This document shows positions 36,715-44,708 of a stretch of 64,000 nucleotides of DNA, piece after piece (position 1 is the stretch's first letter; each line of letters begins with the position of its first letter). Location: positions 62,001 to 126,000 of the forward strand of contig NZ_JPOJ01000001.1 of the NCBI RefSeq assembly GCF_000733855.1, read 5' to 3'. The stretch is from Methylomicrobium agile. Lineage in GTDB: Bacteria > Pseudomonadota > Gammaproteobacteria > Methylococcales > Methylomonadaceae. A model generated the notes under the pieces. The model did no database searches. It saw only the letters and a list, made by a program, of their open reading frames with translations, and was not told the origin of the DNA. A program made the position numbers and the translations under genes.

Positions 36715-36883
36715 ATGCAGTTCACTGATTTGAATCGTCATGTTGATTATGATTAAATTATCACTTGAGTTGCATTTCGGTTGAATCTGCATTTTCGGCC
36801 GGGTCGAATGACGCCGGTAGATAGCGTCGAATCCAACCTGCTTTCGAGTTGCGTCACTCTCAAAAATACTTCAGGAAATGAGC

Positions 36884-37339
36884 ATGCCATTACCCTCTTG
36901 CCGGGTTTTAGTCCTTATCCTGTTACTGTCGTCGTGCGCATTCAGAAGCTGGAGCGCAGATTCGGACGCCATCGGCTACGTCAAAATCGCGCATGGCAAG
37001 GCTTTCGTATCGACCCGGCAAATCGCCGTCGACGCGCAACCCGGAACCCCCATTTACCAAGGCAGCACGCTAACGACCGGAAGCGACGGCAGCCTGGGCA
37101 TTACCTTGAAAGACAATACGGTCATGTCGTTCGGGCCCGACACCGAAGTCAGCATCGACGACTATCTCTACAAACCGGCGCAGGATCGTTTAAAGCTCGC
37201 CGCCCGCATTGCCAAAGGCACTTTGCATTACCTCTCCGGCATCATCGCCAAACTCAAACCGGAAGCGGTATCGATCAACACGCCAACCGGTATTATCGGC
37301 GTTAGAGGCACGCGCTTTGCCGTCAAAGTCGAGGACTGA
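36884..37339 (+). CDS. Secreted FecR-domain protein
   Basis: A 151-residue protein with a signal peptide (VLVLILLLSSCAFRSWSA; the internal Cys could also be a lipobox) and one FecR domain as the mature part: GYVKIAHGKAFVSTR, PIYQGSTLTTGSDGSLGITL, NTVMSFGPDTEVSIDDYLYK and TPTGIIGVRGTRFAV. There is no anti-sigma N-terminus, so it is a free periplasmic protein like those found with adenylate cyclases and OmpA proteins, role unknown. AGGA at 36873-36876 fits the ATG at 36884 better than the one at 36878. First gene of a five-gene signalling operon. Confidence 0.85.
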   Translation: MPLPSCRVLVLILLLSSCAFRSWSADSDAIGYVKIAHGKAFVSTRQIAVDAQPGTPIYQGSTLTTGSDGSLGITLKDNTVMSFGPDTEVSIDDYLYKPAQDRLKLAARIAKGTLHYLSGIIAKLKPEAVSINTPTGIIGVRGTRFAVKVED

Positions 37340-37344
37340 AACAG

Positions 37345-37947
37345 ATGACCACGTACTCAGCGCCCCCGCTCCGTTCGACGCTCCCTCTCGTGCTCAGCCT
37401 CTTTCTGGCGGCTTGTTCGCAATCGTACGTCGTACTGCTCGCCGAAGACGACGGCCGCGTCGGCCAAGTTTCGGTAACCACGCCCGCCGGCACGACCTTG
37501 CTCGACAAAGCCTCGGAAGGCATCGAAATCAGCGGTCAGCCCGGTAAAACATTCGTCGCCGATCCGCAGCGGATCGAGCGCGATTTCGGCGCCGCCCTGG
37601 CTTCGGCGCCCCAAAAACCCGTATCGTTCAATCTGTATTTCAACCAAGGCGGAACCGAACTCACTGCCGCCTCTGCGGCGGAAATTCCGAAATTTTTTAC
37701 CGAAATCAAGCAACGTCCGGCCCCCGACATTTCGGTCATCGGACATACCGACACCGTAGGCAGCGCCCAAGACAACGAGCGGTTGAGCCTGGGCAGAGCC
37801 AAAGCGACCGCCGAGCTGTTGAAAAAAAATCTGCCGCAGGTCATCAACATCACCATCGATTCGCACGGCGAAAAAAACTTATTGGTCCCCACCCCCGACA
37901 ACACCGCCGAACCGCGCAATCGGCGCGTAGAAATCACGGCCAGATAA
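37345..37947 (+). CDS. OmpA-family lipoprotein
   Basis: A 200-residue protein with a lipobox (LFLAAC, Cys24) and a C-terminal OmpA/peptidoglycan-binding domain at about 95-200 (VSFNLYFNQGGTELTAASAA, ISVIGHTDTVGSAQDNERLS, RRVEITAR). It would anchor the outer membrane to peptidoglycan. It starts 5 bp after the FecR-domain gene, so the two are cotranscribed. Secreted FecR-domain and OmpA proteins next to cyclase genes recur in proteobacteria and may be the envelope end of the same pathway; that link is inferred. Confidence 0.88.
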   Translation: MTTYSAPPLRSTLPLVLSLFLAACSQSYVVLLAEDDGRVGQVSVTTPAGTTLLDKASEGIEISGQPGKTFVADPQRIERDFGAALASAPQKPVSFNLYFNQGGTELTAASAAEIPKFFTEIKQRPAPDISVIGHTDTVGSAQDNERLSLGRAKATAELLKKNLPQVINITIDSHGEKNLLVPTPDNTAEPRNRRVEITAR

Positions 37948-37965
37948 TTCGACACGCCTTGTTCT

Positions 37966-39288
37966 ATGCCGTCATCGATGCACTCGAACCTTCAACCCAA
38001 TCGCACCCCCTCTTCCAAACGCCCTGCGGTCCTGCATTGCGCCGAGGCCGGCCGCGCGCTTCGCCTGCAGCAAACACCCTCCATCGCCGCGCTCGCTCTC
38101 GACTTCACCGTGCTCGGCCAGCCCGAGCAAATCTTCACGGCCTTATTGGACAAACATTACGACCTGGTCTTGATCGAGGCCGACGGCATGCCGAATGCCG
38201 CCGTAGACCTGATCGTCTCGATCAGAGAGCACTTTCCGGCCAGCACCTTGCCGATATTGATCGGACACGGCCCGGCCGCGCGTGCGCAACGCAATGCCGC
38301 ACTCGCCGCGGGCGCGACCGATTGGTTCTGCACCGCAAGCGACGATGAAGACATCGCGCAGAGAATCCAACACTGCCTGCGCCTGGGCCACATACTGCAC
38401 ACCAACAACCATCTGCAAAATCTTTTGGAAGCGGAAATCCGGAAACGCACTTCGAAACTGGACATGCTGATCGAAAGCGGTTTGATGATGGCGATGGAAA
38501 AGAACCGCTCCGAATTATTGCGGCACATTCTGGTCGAAGGCCAACGCTTGCTGAACTGCGACGGCGGCACGATGTATTTGATGACCGAAACCAAAACTTT
38601 ACGTTTTGCCGAAAGAACCCGCGCCGATTACCTGCCGTTAACCGAAATCGCGCTCTATGACGCCGCGACCGGCCGCCCGAACGACACCTATGCGTCCACT
38701 TATGCCGCCCTGTACAATAAAACGGTCGTCATCGACGACGTCTATCGCGAGCGACGCTTCGATTGCAGCGGCACGCGCGATTTCGATGCGCGCAGCGGTT
38801 ACCACACGACTTCTTTACTGACCGTACCGATGGCGCCGCGCGGCGGCAAAGTGATCGGCATCCTGCAATTTTTCAACGTCAAATCGGCCGCAACCGGCGA
38901 ATTCGTACCTTTTGCGGCCGATACGGTCGAACTGGTCGAAGCATTGGCAGCGCAAGCCGCCGTCGCACTGGATAATTTGCAGTTGGTAAAAAGCCAGAAA
39001 GACGCCACCGAAAACATCATTCGCATCATTGCCAACGCCTTGGACAGCAAAAGCCCGCATACCGGCCATCATTGCGTGCGCGTCCCGAAACTGGCGTTCA
39101 TGCTCGCCGAAGCCGCCTGTCTCGAAACGGAAGGCCCCCTGGCCGAATTCAATTTTGCTTCCGACGACGAATGGTTCGAGTTCCGGGTCGGCGCATGGCT
39201 GCACGATTGCGGCAAGATCACCACGCCGGAATATGTGATCGAAAAAGCCACCAAATTGGACATGCTCTATAACACTAGCAAACTCTAG
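37966..39288 (+). pseudogene. REC-like/GAF/HD-GYP protein, N-terminal part (interrupted)
   Basis: A 440-residue first part of a cyclic-di-GMP phosphodiesterase-type protein. It has a receiver-like N-terminus (about 20-135), a coiled linker, a GAF domain (about 165-345) and the first half of an HD-GYP domain with HTGHHCVRVPKLAFMLAEA and the metal site WLHDCGKITTPEYV. The chain then ends at a TAG inside a 35-bp insertion flanked by 37-bp direct repeats; the missing second half continues at 39328. Without the HHE and GYP motifs this part should lack phosphodiesterase activity, unless both parts associate. Confidence 0.8.
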
Positions 39289-39345
39289 GAGTTATCATGA
39301 ACGCTAAGGATCGAAAAAGCCACCAAATTGGACATGCTCTATAAC
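39237..39345 (+). repeat. 37-bp direct repeats around a 35-bp insertion in the HD-GYP gene
   Basis: Copies at 39237-39273 and 39309-39345 are identical. The 35 bp between them are unique, contain TAG and TGA stops in the gene frame and a good ribosome-binding site with ATG (TAGGAG, ATG at 39297) opening only a 15-codon frame. The total of 72 bp is a multiple of three, so removal of one repeat and the spacer restores the gene exactly. Confidence 0.9.
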
Positions 39346-40242
39346 CGCATCCACGAAATCCGCTTACGTTTCGAAGTGTTGCTGCGCGATGCCGAAATCG
39401 CAAGCCTGAAGGCATGCCTTCAGGGTGAAGACCCTGAAAGCGCGCAAACTCGCTTCGCGCGACAAAAGGCCGAATTGCTCGACGATTTCGCCTTTCTCGC
39501 CGACTGCAACGTCGGCAAAGAAACGATGGACGATGCCCACATCGAACGGATTAACCGGATTGCACAAAAAACATGGCTACGCCATTTCGACGATTGCCTG
39601 GGCCTGTCGCGCGAAGAACAACTGCGCCGGCAAGACGAAGCCGCGCTCTCGTTGCCGGTCGAGGAGCGTTTGCTGAGCGACAAACCCCATCATGTCATCC
39701 CGAGGCCCTTCCCGAAACAGGACGAAAGCCGGTTCGGCATCAAAATGGACGTCCCCGAACACTTGTATAATTTCGGCGAAATCTATAACCTGAGTATTCG
39801 AAAAGGCACCTTGACCCCCGAAGATCGTTACAAAATCAACGAACACAGTATCGAAACGATCAAAATGCTCGGACAAATGCCGTTTCCGGACACGTTGAAA
39901 CGCGTTCCGGAATATGCGACCACTCATCACGAAACCCTGGACGGATGCGGTTATCCTCGTAAACTCACCGCCGCCGAGCTGTCGATTCCGGCCCGCATCA
40001 TGGCCATCGCCGACATTTTCGAGGCGCTAACTTCGGCCGACCGTCCCTATAAAAAGCCCTACAAACTGTCTGAAGCCGTGCATATTCTGTACAACATGAA
40101 GCAGAAACGGCAGATCGACTCCGACTTGTTCGAATTATTTTTACGCTCCGGCACGTACCGTAAATTTGCCGAACAATTTCTGGCGCCCGAACAAATCGAT
40201 GAAATCGACATCCCGGTTTTTTTGCGTCCGGCGACCGACTGA
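39328..40242 (+). pseudogene. HD-GYP protein, C-terminal part
   Basis: A 304-residue continuation of the interrupted gene. It carries the remaining HD-GYP motifs: NLSIRKGTLTPEDRYKINEH, HHETLDGCGYPRKLT (the HHE and GYP signatures) and IADIFEALTSADRPYKK. Between the HD motif and these lies an extra region of about 130 residues, longer than in most HD-GYP domains. Translation could begin at TTG 39328 or ATG 39334, perhaps by coupling to the mini-frame in the insertion. Whether the product is made is unknown. Confidence 0.75.
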
Positions 40243-40255
40243 GTAAGGAAAATTT

Positions 40256-40987
40256 TTGGACACCGCGCACGCCCCTTTCCGCATCGACTCCAGCCAAAGC
40301 ACCGATGCGGCCGCGGTCGAAATCGTGCATTTTTTCCGGTCGATCGACCCTTTGCCGAATAAAGTCGGCTTGGTTCTCCGGACGCTCGTCGACTGTCTCG
40401 CCCTCGCGCCCAACAATGTCCACAGGCAAGTCGGTTTGCGCCTCGCCGAAGCCATCGACCGCGACGGCCCGCGCTTCGATCTGCCCTACCATAACAGGCA
40501 GCATGTTTGCGAGGTCATGTGGTGCTGCCGTTACCTCGGCCTGGCGCTCGACCTCGCCCCGCAGACCACGATCGAAATCATCCTGGCCGCCCTGTTCCAT
40601 GACTACCGGCACGACGGCAACAACCGCAGCCCTATTCCCTTCCGGCTCGAACGCCATTCGATTAACCTGGCGCGACCGTATTTACTGGCCGCCGGCCTTG
40701 ACCCAATGCAATGCCGCCACCATCGTCGGCAAGAACCGCATCCCGAAGCCCCTGCCTATGCGCCGGAACTGGCCGAATTGGACAACATCGACAACGCCAC
40801 GCCGGCATTGACCCTTTGCCTGGCCGACGTGTTGCCTTCGCTTGGCCTCACGATCGAGCATGCCTTGTATTTACAGGAGAAACTCGCGCAAGAATGGGCA
40901 AACCGTTGGGTATCGAAGACAAAGTGCGCTTCATCGAACATACGCAACCCCTTTTTATGCTCCGCGACCGCTTCATCCCCAACGTGA
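40256..40987 (+). CDS. Class I-like cyclic nucleotide phosphodiesterase (frameshifted near the 3' end)
   Basis: A 243-residue soluble HD-superfamily protein with the signature of class I cyclic nucleotide phosphodiesterases: YHNRQHVCEV (H-N-x-x-H) near residue 79 and FHDYRHDG (H-D-x-x-H-x-G) near 113. It probably hydrolyses the product of the cyclase encoded next. After WANRW near residue 221 the frame looks wrong; the sensible continuation (GIEDKVRFIEHTQPLFMLRD) is in another frame and ends at 41040, overlapping the cyclase gene by 20 bp. Loss of one G from the run at about 40903-40905 explains it. Start is a TTG with AAGGAA 6-8 bp upstream. Confidence 0.75.
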   Translation: MDTAHAPFRIDSSQSTDAAAVEIVHFFRSIDPLPNKVGLVLRTLVDCLALAPNNVHRQVGLRLAEAIDRDGPRFDLPYHNRQHVCEVMWCCRYLGLALDLAPQTTIEIILAALFHDYRHDGNNRSPIPFRLERHSINLARPYLLAAGLDPMQCRHHRRQEPHPEAPAYAPELAELDNIDNATPALTLCLADVLPSLGLTIEHALYLQEKLAQEWANRWVSKTKCASSNIRNPFLCSATASSPT

Positions 40988-41020
40988 TACGTCTCAAAAG
41001 CCATTTATCGAGCAGCCGCC

Positions 41021-43162
41021 ATGGCGGGAACGCCCATTAACACGCGCGCCGGCGTTTGGGCGACGCTGCTGACCGTCTCATGCGCAGCGGCTTTGCAAGC
41101 GGCCGACCCCGTCCCTGCGCAAATCGTGCGCAACGCCACGTTCGACCAGTTTCAACGCCTCAAACCGCGCGACTACCAAATCTCGCCGGTCAAAATCATC
41201 GATATCGACGATGCCAGCCTGACCAGGCTCGGCCAATGGCCTTGGCCGCGCACGCGCATCGCCGAATTGATCGGCCTGTTGAAAGCGGCCAAACCGCAAG
41301 CGATCGCCTTCGACATCCTGTTCGCGGAAGCGGACCGTACTTCCCCGCAAGCGATGCTGAAGTTCTGGCCGGTTTCCGAGAGCCTTCGCCAAACCCTCGC
41401 GCACTTGCCCGACCATGACCGGGTATTGGCCGATGCCCTCAAAGGCAGCGGCGTCGTGCTCGGCTTTACCGCGGCCGGCCCCAACCCTGCCGACGCGCAT
41501 CCGCTGCCGATCCGGGCCCGCTTCATCGAACTGGGCAACCCGCTCGCAACCGAACGTTTGTCGTACATCGACGGCATCCTGGCGCCCCTGCCGCCGCTCG
41601 CCGCGGCAGCCGCCGGCAACGGCGCCTTGAACTTCACCCCCGACGCCGACGGAGTCATCCGCAAAATTCCGCTGCTCTTGAATAATCGCGGCCAAATCGT
41701 ACCGACCCTCGTCGCCGAAACGCTGCGCATTGCGCAACGAACGCAAAACATCACGCTCGTTGCCGAAAGCGAAAACAGCGGCGGCATCGGCGCCATCCGG
41801 ATCGGCAAGCTCGTCCTGCCGACCACGGCGCGGGGAGAAATCTGGCTGCATTACACGCCGCCGGAACCAATGCGCTATCTTCCGGCCTGGAAAGTTTTGA
41901 CCGGCCGCGCGCCGCCTGCCGACTTGCAAAACGCGATCCTGTTGGTCGGCACGTCCGCGCAAGGCCTGATGGATTTGCGCTTCAGCCCGCTCGGCCATAT
42001 CCTGCCCGGCATCGACATCCATGCGCAAGCGCTCGAACAAATGTTGAGCGGCCACTATTTGCTGCGGCCGTCCTGGTCCGGCGCATTGGAACTGGTGATC
42101 GCAATCGCCTGCAGCCTGGGCATCGGCCTGTTCACCTTGAATACCGGCCCATTGCGCGCGTTCGGCCTGTTTTTGCTCGCCCTCGCCGCGCTGTGGACCG
42201 GCGCCTGGCAGGCTTATGCCGCTCACCGCCTGCTGATCGACCCGATGCTGCCCAGCGCGGTTATACTGTGGACATTCATGACCGCCGGCATTTGCCGGCA
42301 TCTTTACAGCGAGCGCCGGCAGCGCTGGATCAAAGCGGCCTTCGCGCGCTACATTTCACCGAACCGGGTCGAACATCTGCTCGCGCATCCGGAAGCACTC
42401 GAACTCGGCGGCCGCCGCCGGACATGCAGCTTCGTGTTCAGCGACCTGGCCGATTTTACGGGCTTGATGGAAAGCATGGACCCCGAAGCGGCGGTAAGTG
42501 CGTTGAACCGCTATCTGGACGAGATGATCGCGATCGCGTTTGCTCACCACGGCACCCTGGACCGTATCGTGGGCGACGCGGTCGCGATCATGTTTTCCGC
42601 GCCCATAGAGCAACCGGACCACCAACGCCGCGCCCTGCACTGCGCGCTCGCGATGCAGCGCTTCGCCGAACATTACCGGAAAGCGCTCAACGCCCAAAAC
42701 ATAGCGTTCGGCCAAACCCGCTTCGGCGTGCATACGGGCGAAGTGATCGTCGGCAATTTCGGCGGCAGCACGATCTTCGATTACCGCGCGCTCGGCGACC
42801 CCGTCAACACCGCCTCCCGGCTCGAAGGCGCCAACAAATACCTGGGCACGACGATCTGCGTATCGGAAGCCACCTGGTCCGGCTGCCGCGACATTCCCGC
42901 CCGCCCGATCGGATGCTTGCGCGTGAAAGGAAAATCCATCCCGTTACAGGTTTACGAGCCGTTAACGGACGGACGGCCCCCTCGCGCGCCGCGGCAAGAC
43001 TACGAAGCCGCTTATCGCCTGTTGAGCTCGGAATGCCCGGATGCGCTTACCGCCTTTCAACGCCTGAGCGCCGCCTATCCGGACGATGCGCTGGTCGCCT
43101 TCCATCTGCGGCGTCTACAGGCGAACCGAAGCGGCGATTTGATCGAGTTGAACGAAAAATGA
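41021..43162 (+). CDS. CHASE2-domain class III adenylate/guanylate cyclase
   Basis: A 713-residue membrane protein: N-terminal signal or helix (about 10-28), a periplasmic CHASE2 sensor domain (about 50-335; PVKIIDIDDASLTRLGQWPW), membrane helices (about 345-430), then a class III cyclase domain (about 460-645). The metal Asp residues are in FSDLADFTGL and RIVGDAVAIMF; DYRALGDPVNTASRLEGANK includes the usual transition-state Asn/Arg. At the purine-selecting position Arg replaces the Lys usual in adenylate cyclases (LDRIVGD versus DK-x-x-GD), so base specificity is uncertain. Last gene of the FecR/OmpA/HD-GYP/PDE operon. Confidence 0.9.
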   Translation: MAGTPINTRAGVWATLLTVSCAAALQAADPVPAQIVRNATFDQFQRLKPRDYQISPVKIIDIDDASLTRLGQWPWPRTRIAELIGLLKAAKPQAIAFDILFAEADRTSPQAMLKFWPVSESLRQTLAHLPDHDRVLADALKGSGVVLGFTAAGPNPADAHPLPIRARFIELGNPLATERLSYIDGILAPLPPLAAAAAGNGALNFTPDADGVIRKIPLLLNNRGQIVPTLVAETLRIAQRTQNITLVAESENSGGIGAIRIGKLVLPTTARGEIWLHYTPPEPMRYLPAWKVLTGRAPPADLQNAILLVGTSAQGLMDLRFSPLGHILPGIDIHAQALEQMLSGHYLLRPSWSGALELVIAIACSLGIGLFTLNTGPLRAFGLFLLALAALWTGAWQAYAAHRLLIDPMLPSAVILWTFMTAGICRHLYSERRQRWIKAAFARYISPNRVEHLLAHPEALELGGRRRTCSFVFSDLADFTGLMESMDPEAAVSALNRYLDEMIAIAFAHHGTLDRIVGDAVAIMFSAPIEQPDHQRRALHCALAMQRFAEHYRKALNAQNIAFGQTRFGVHTGEVIVGNFGGSTIFDYRALGDPVNTASRLEGANKYLGTTICVSEATWSGCRDIPARPIGCLRVKGKSIPLQVYEPLTDGRPPRAPRQDYEAAYRLLSSECPDALTAFQRLSAAYPDDALVAFHLRRLQANRSGDLIELNEK

Positions 43163-43206
43163 CATGGCTTTACTCTGTTAATGATAAAGCCAAGAGGCGC
43201 GCGATT

Positions 43207-43692
43207 TTACCGTTCTATCGCGCGTCCTTCTTGAGCGTCTTGCCGGGGGGCGATGCGAAAACTAAAGCCATGACGCTCGAAATCCAGTGACTCGTAGAAA
43301 GCATGCGCGCGATTGCGTTTTAGATTTGACGACAGCACCGCCTTGTAACAACCCTTTTCGGCGGCAAGCCGGATTGCATGGCGCATCATGTTCTTCCCGA
43401 TGCCTTGCCCCTGAAAAGAAGGGTGGACCGCAACATCTTCGATGATTGCCGATGGAGCGCCGAGGTGTCCCAGGTTGTCCATCATGAGCAGCGCGAATGT
43501 GCCCACGATGCGGGTATCTTGGACTGCGACATAAATTTTGTAATCGGGATAGCGCGCCATGCGCTCGAAGATGCGTTCCGCTTCAAATGGGGTAAGCACT
43601 TTTCCATCGTCAAGGTCAGGCTGAGCATAGAGCTGCAGCACCTCGGGTAAATCCGGCTTCGAGGCTTCGCGAAAACGGAGTGCGCTATTCAT
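43207..43692 (-). CDS. GNAT-family N-acetyltransferase
   Basis: A 161-residue GNAT protein. The acetyl-CoA binding motif A is visible as IEDVAVHPSFQGQGIGKNMM (Q-x-x-G-x-G, near 88-107), followed by AIRLAAEKGCYKAVLSSNLK and the C-terminal HAFYESLDFERHGFSF motif. AGGAG lies 8 bp upstream of the ATG. The substrate cannot be told from the sequence. It converges with the cyclase operon and is probably monocistronic. Confidence 0.9.
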   Translation of the reverse strand: MNSALRFREASKPDLPEVLQLYAQPDLDDGKVLTPFEAERIFERMARYPDYKIYVAVQDTRIVGTFALLMMDNLGHLGAPSAIIEDVAVHPSFQGQGIGKNMMRHAIRLAAEKGCYKAVLSSNLKRNRAHAFYESLDFERHGFSFRIAPRQDAQEGRAIER

Positions 43693-44052
43693 TTTTTGTC
43701 TCCTGTAACGTCAGCGGAGGAGCGTTAGCGGAACCCGCTGGAGTGTCGGGTTAGGCCAATACCTTCTGACATTTGCCATAAACGAACTTATTTTCTGATT
43801 ATATAAATGTCATCCGGCGGAACCACTATCGTGTTCCGCCTTACGGGCTATGTTCCAGTGTATAGCCAACAATTGATGTTGCCTACTGTGCACAGCCGCG
43901 TAGGGTACGCGGTGCGTACTCTACGACACTGATCGCGAAACCCGCGAACAAAGGAGTTCCATAAAGGCCGGTCAAAAGCGACGATCGGCTTGACGCGCTG
44001 ATGGCAAGCTTATAAAACATTCCATATAACCTGACTTCTCGGAGACTTTACC
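43693..44052. other. Intergenic region with half REP palindrome
   Basis: At 43900-43920 lies a single arm of the GTAGGGTACGC family followed by CTACG, so a truncated copy of the repeats at 21.3 and 22.8 kb. A weak inverted repeat around GGCGGAACACG/CGTGTTCCGCC is seen at about 43816-43840. No gene is supported. Confidence 0.6.
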
Positions 44053-44517
44053 ATGATCGACACTCCCCAAATCGTACAAACGGACGAACAGCCCGCCGCA
44101 GTGATTCATCTGGTCGTCTCCTGCGCGGAAATCGTCGAGGCGATGGATTCCGCCATCGCCGAAGTGCTGTCCACGCTCGCCGCTCAGGGCCTCTCTCCCG
44201 CCGGCCCCTGTTTTTCGTTCCACAGGAGAAGACCGACCGATACGTTCGACTTCGAGGTAGGCTTTCCGGTCGACCGCCCCCTAAATCCGGCCGGCCGCGT
44301 CAGGATGGGCAAACTGCCGGCCGCCAAGGTCGCCCGCACGGTGTACCGCGGCGGTTATGAAGGGCTGGGCACCGCCTGGGGCCAGTTCTGCGCGTGGATA
44401 GACGCCGAGGGGCTGAACCCGCAGGATTGTTTATGGGAACGTTATGTTTCAGGCCCGGAATCGAATCCCGATCCCGCCACCTGGCGGACCGAGCTTAATC
44501 GTCCGCTTGTGCCGTAA
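44053..44517 (+). CDS. GyrI-like/AraC effector-binding domain protein
   Basis: A 154-residue single-domain protein of the GyrI-like (SRPBCC-unrelated, SOUL-like fold) small-molecule-binding family: an N-terminal strand (AAVIHLVVSCAEI), PCFSFHRRRPTDTFDFEVGF, then VARTVYRGGYEGLGTAWGQF and DCLWERYVSGPES with the conserved Glu/Tyr of the binding cleft. Such proteins bind hydrophobic or cationic compounds, either as free proteins or fused to regulators. GGAG 8 bp upstream fits the ATG. No operon partner. Confidence 0.85.
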   Translation: MIDTPQIVQTDEQPAAVIHLVVSCAEIVEAMDSAIAEVLSTLAAQGLSPAGPCFSFHRRRPTDTFDFEVGFPVDRPLNPAGRVRMGKLPAAKVARTVYRGGYEGLGTAWGQFCAWIDAEGLNPQDCLWERYVSGPESNPDPATWRTELNRPLVP

Positions 44518-44538
44518 CATCCTTGCCGTGCAACCTGT

Positions 44539-44593
44539 GTAGGAGCGGCTTCAGCCGCGATAAGACTTTGATCGCGGCTGAAGCCGCTCCTAC
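44539..44593. repeat. Perfect REP palindrome, GTAGGAGCGGC family
   Basis: Perfect 23-bp arms starting GTAGGAGCGGCTTCAGCCGC around a 9-nt loop, 21 bp after the GyrI-like stop codon. It could also act as a terminator hairpin. A decayed relative is at about 28671-28725. Confidence 0.92.
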
Positions 44594-44708
44594 AGGGATG
44601 AGAGCTGAATTGCCTCGTGGACCGGATTTGAAGGCGAACAAATTCGCCCCTTGCACACGATATGAAAATGCTCCAGTTCGGGCATTTTGAATGACACATA
44701 ACAACCGC

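Noticed and set aside
41078-42301. A 407-residue minus-strand frame opposite the CHASE2 cyclase
   Set aside because: Antisense shadow; its sequence is low in order and the plus strand encodes clear domains.
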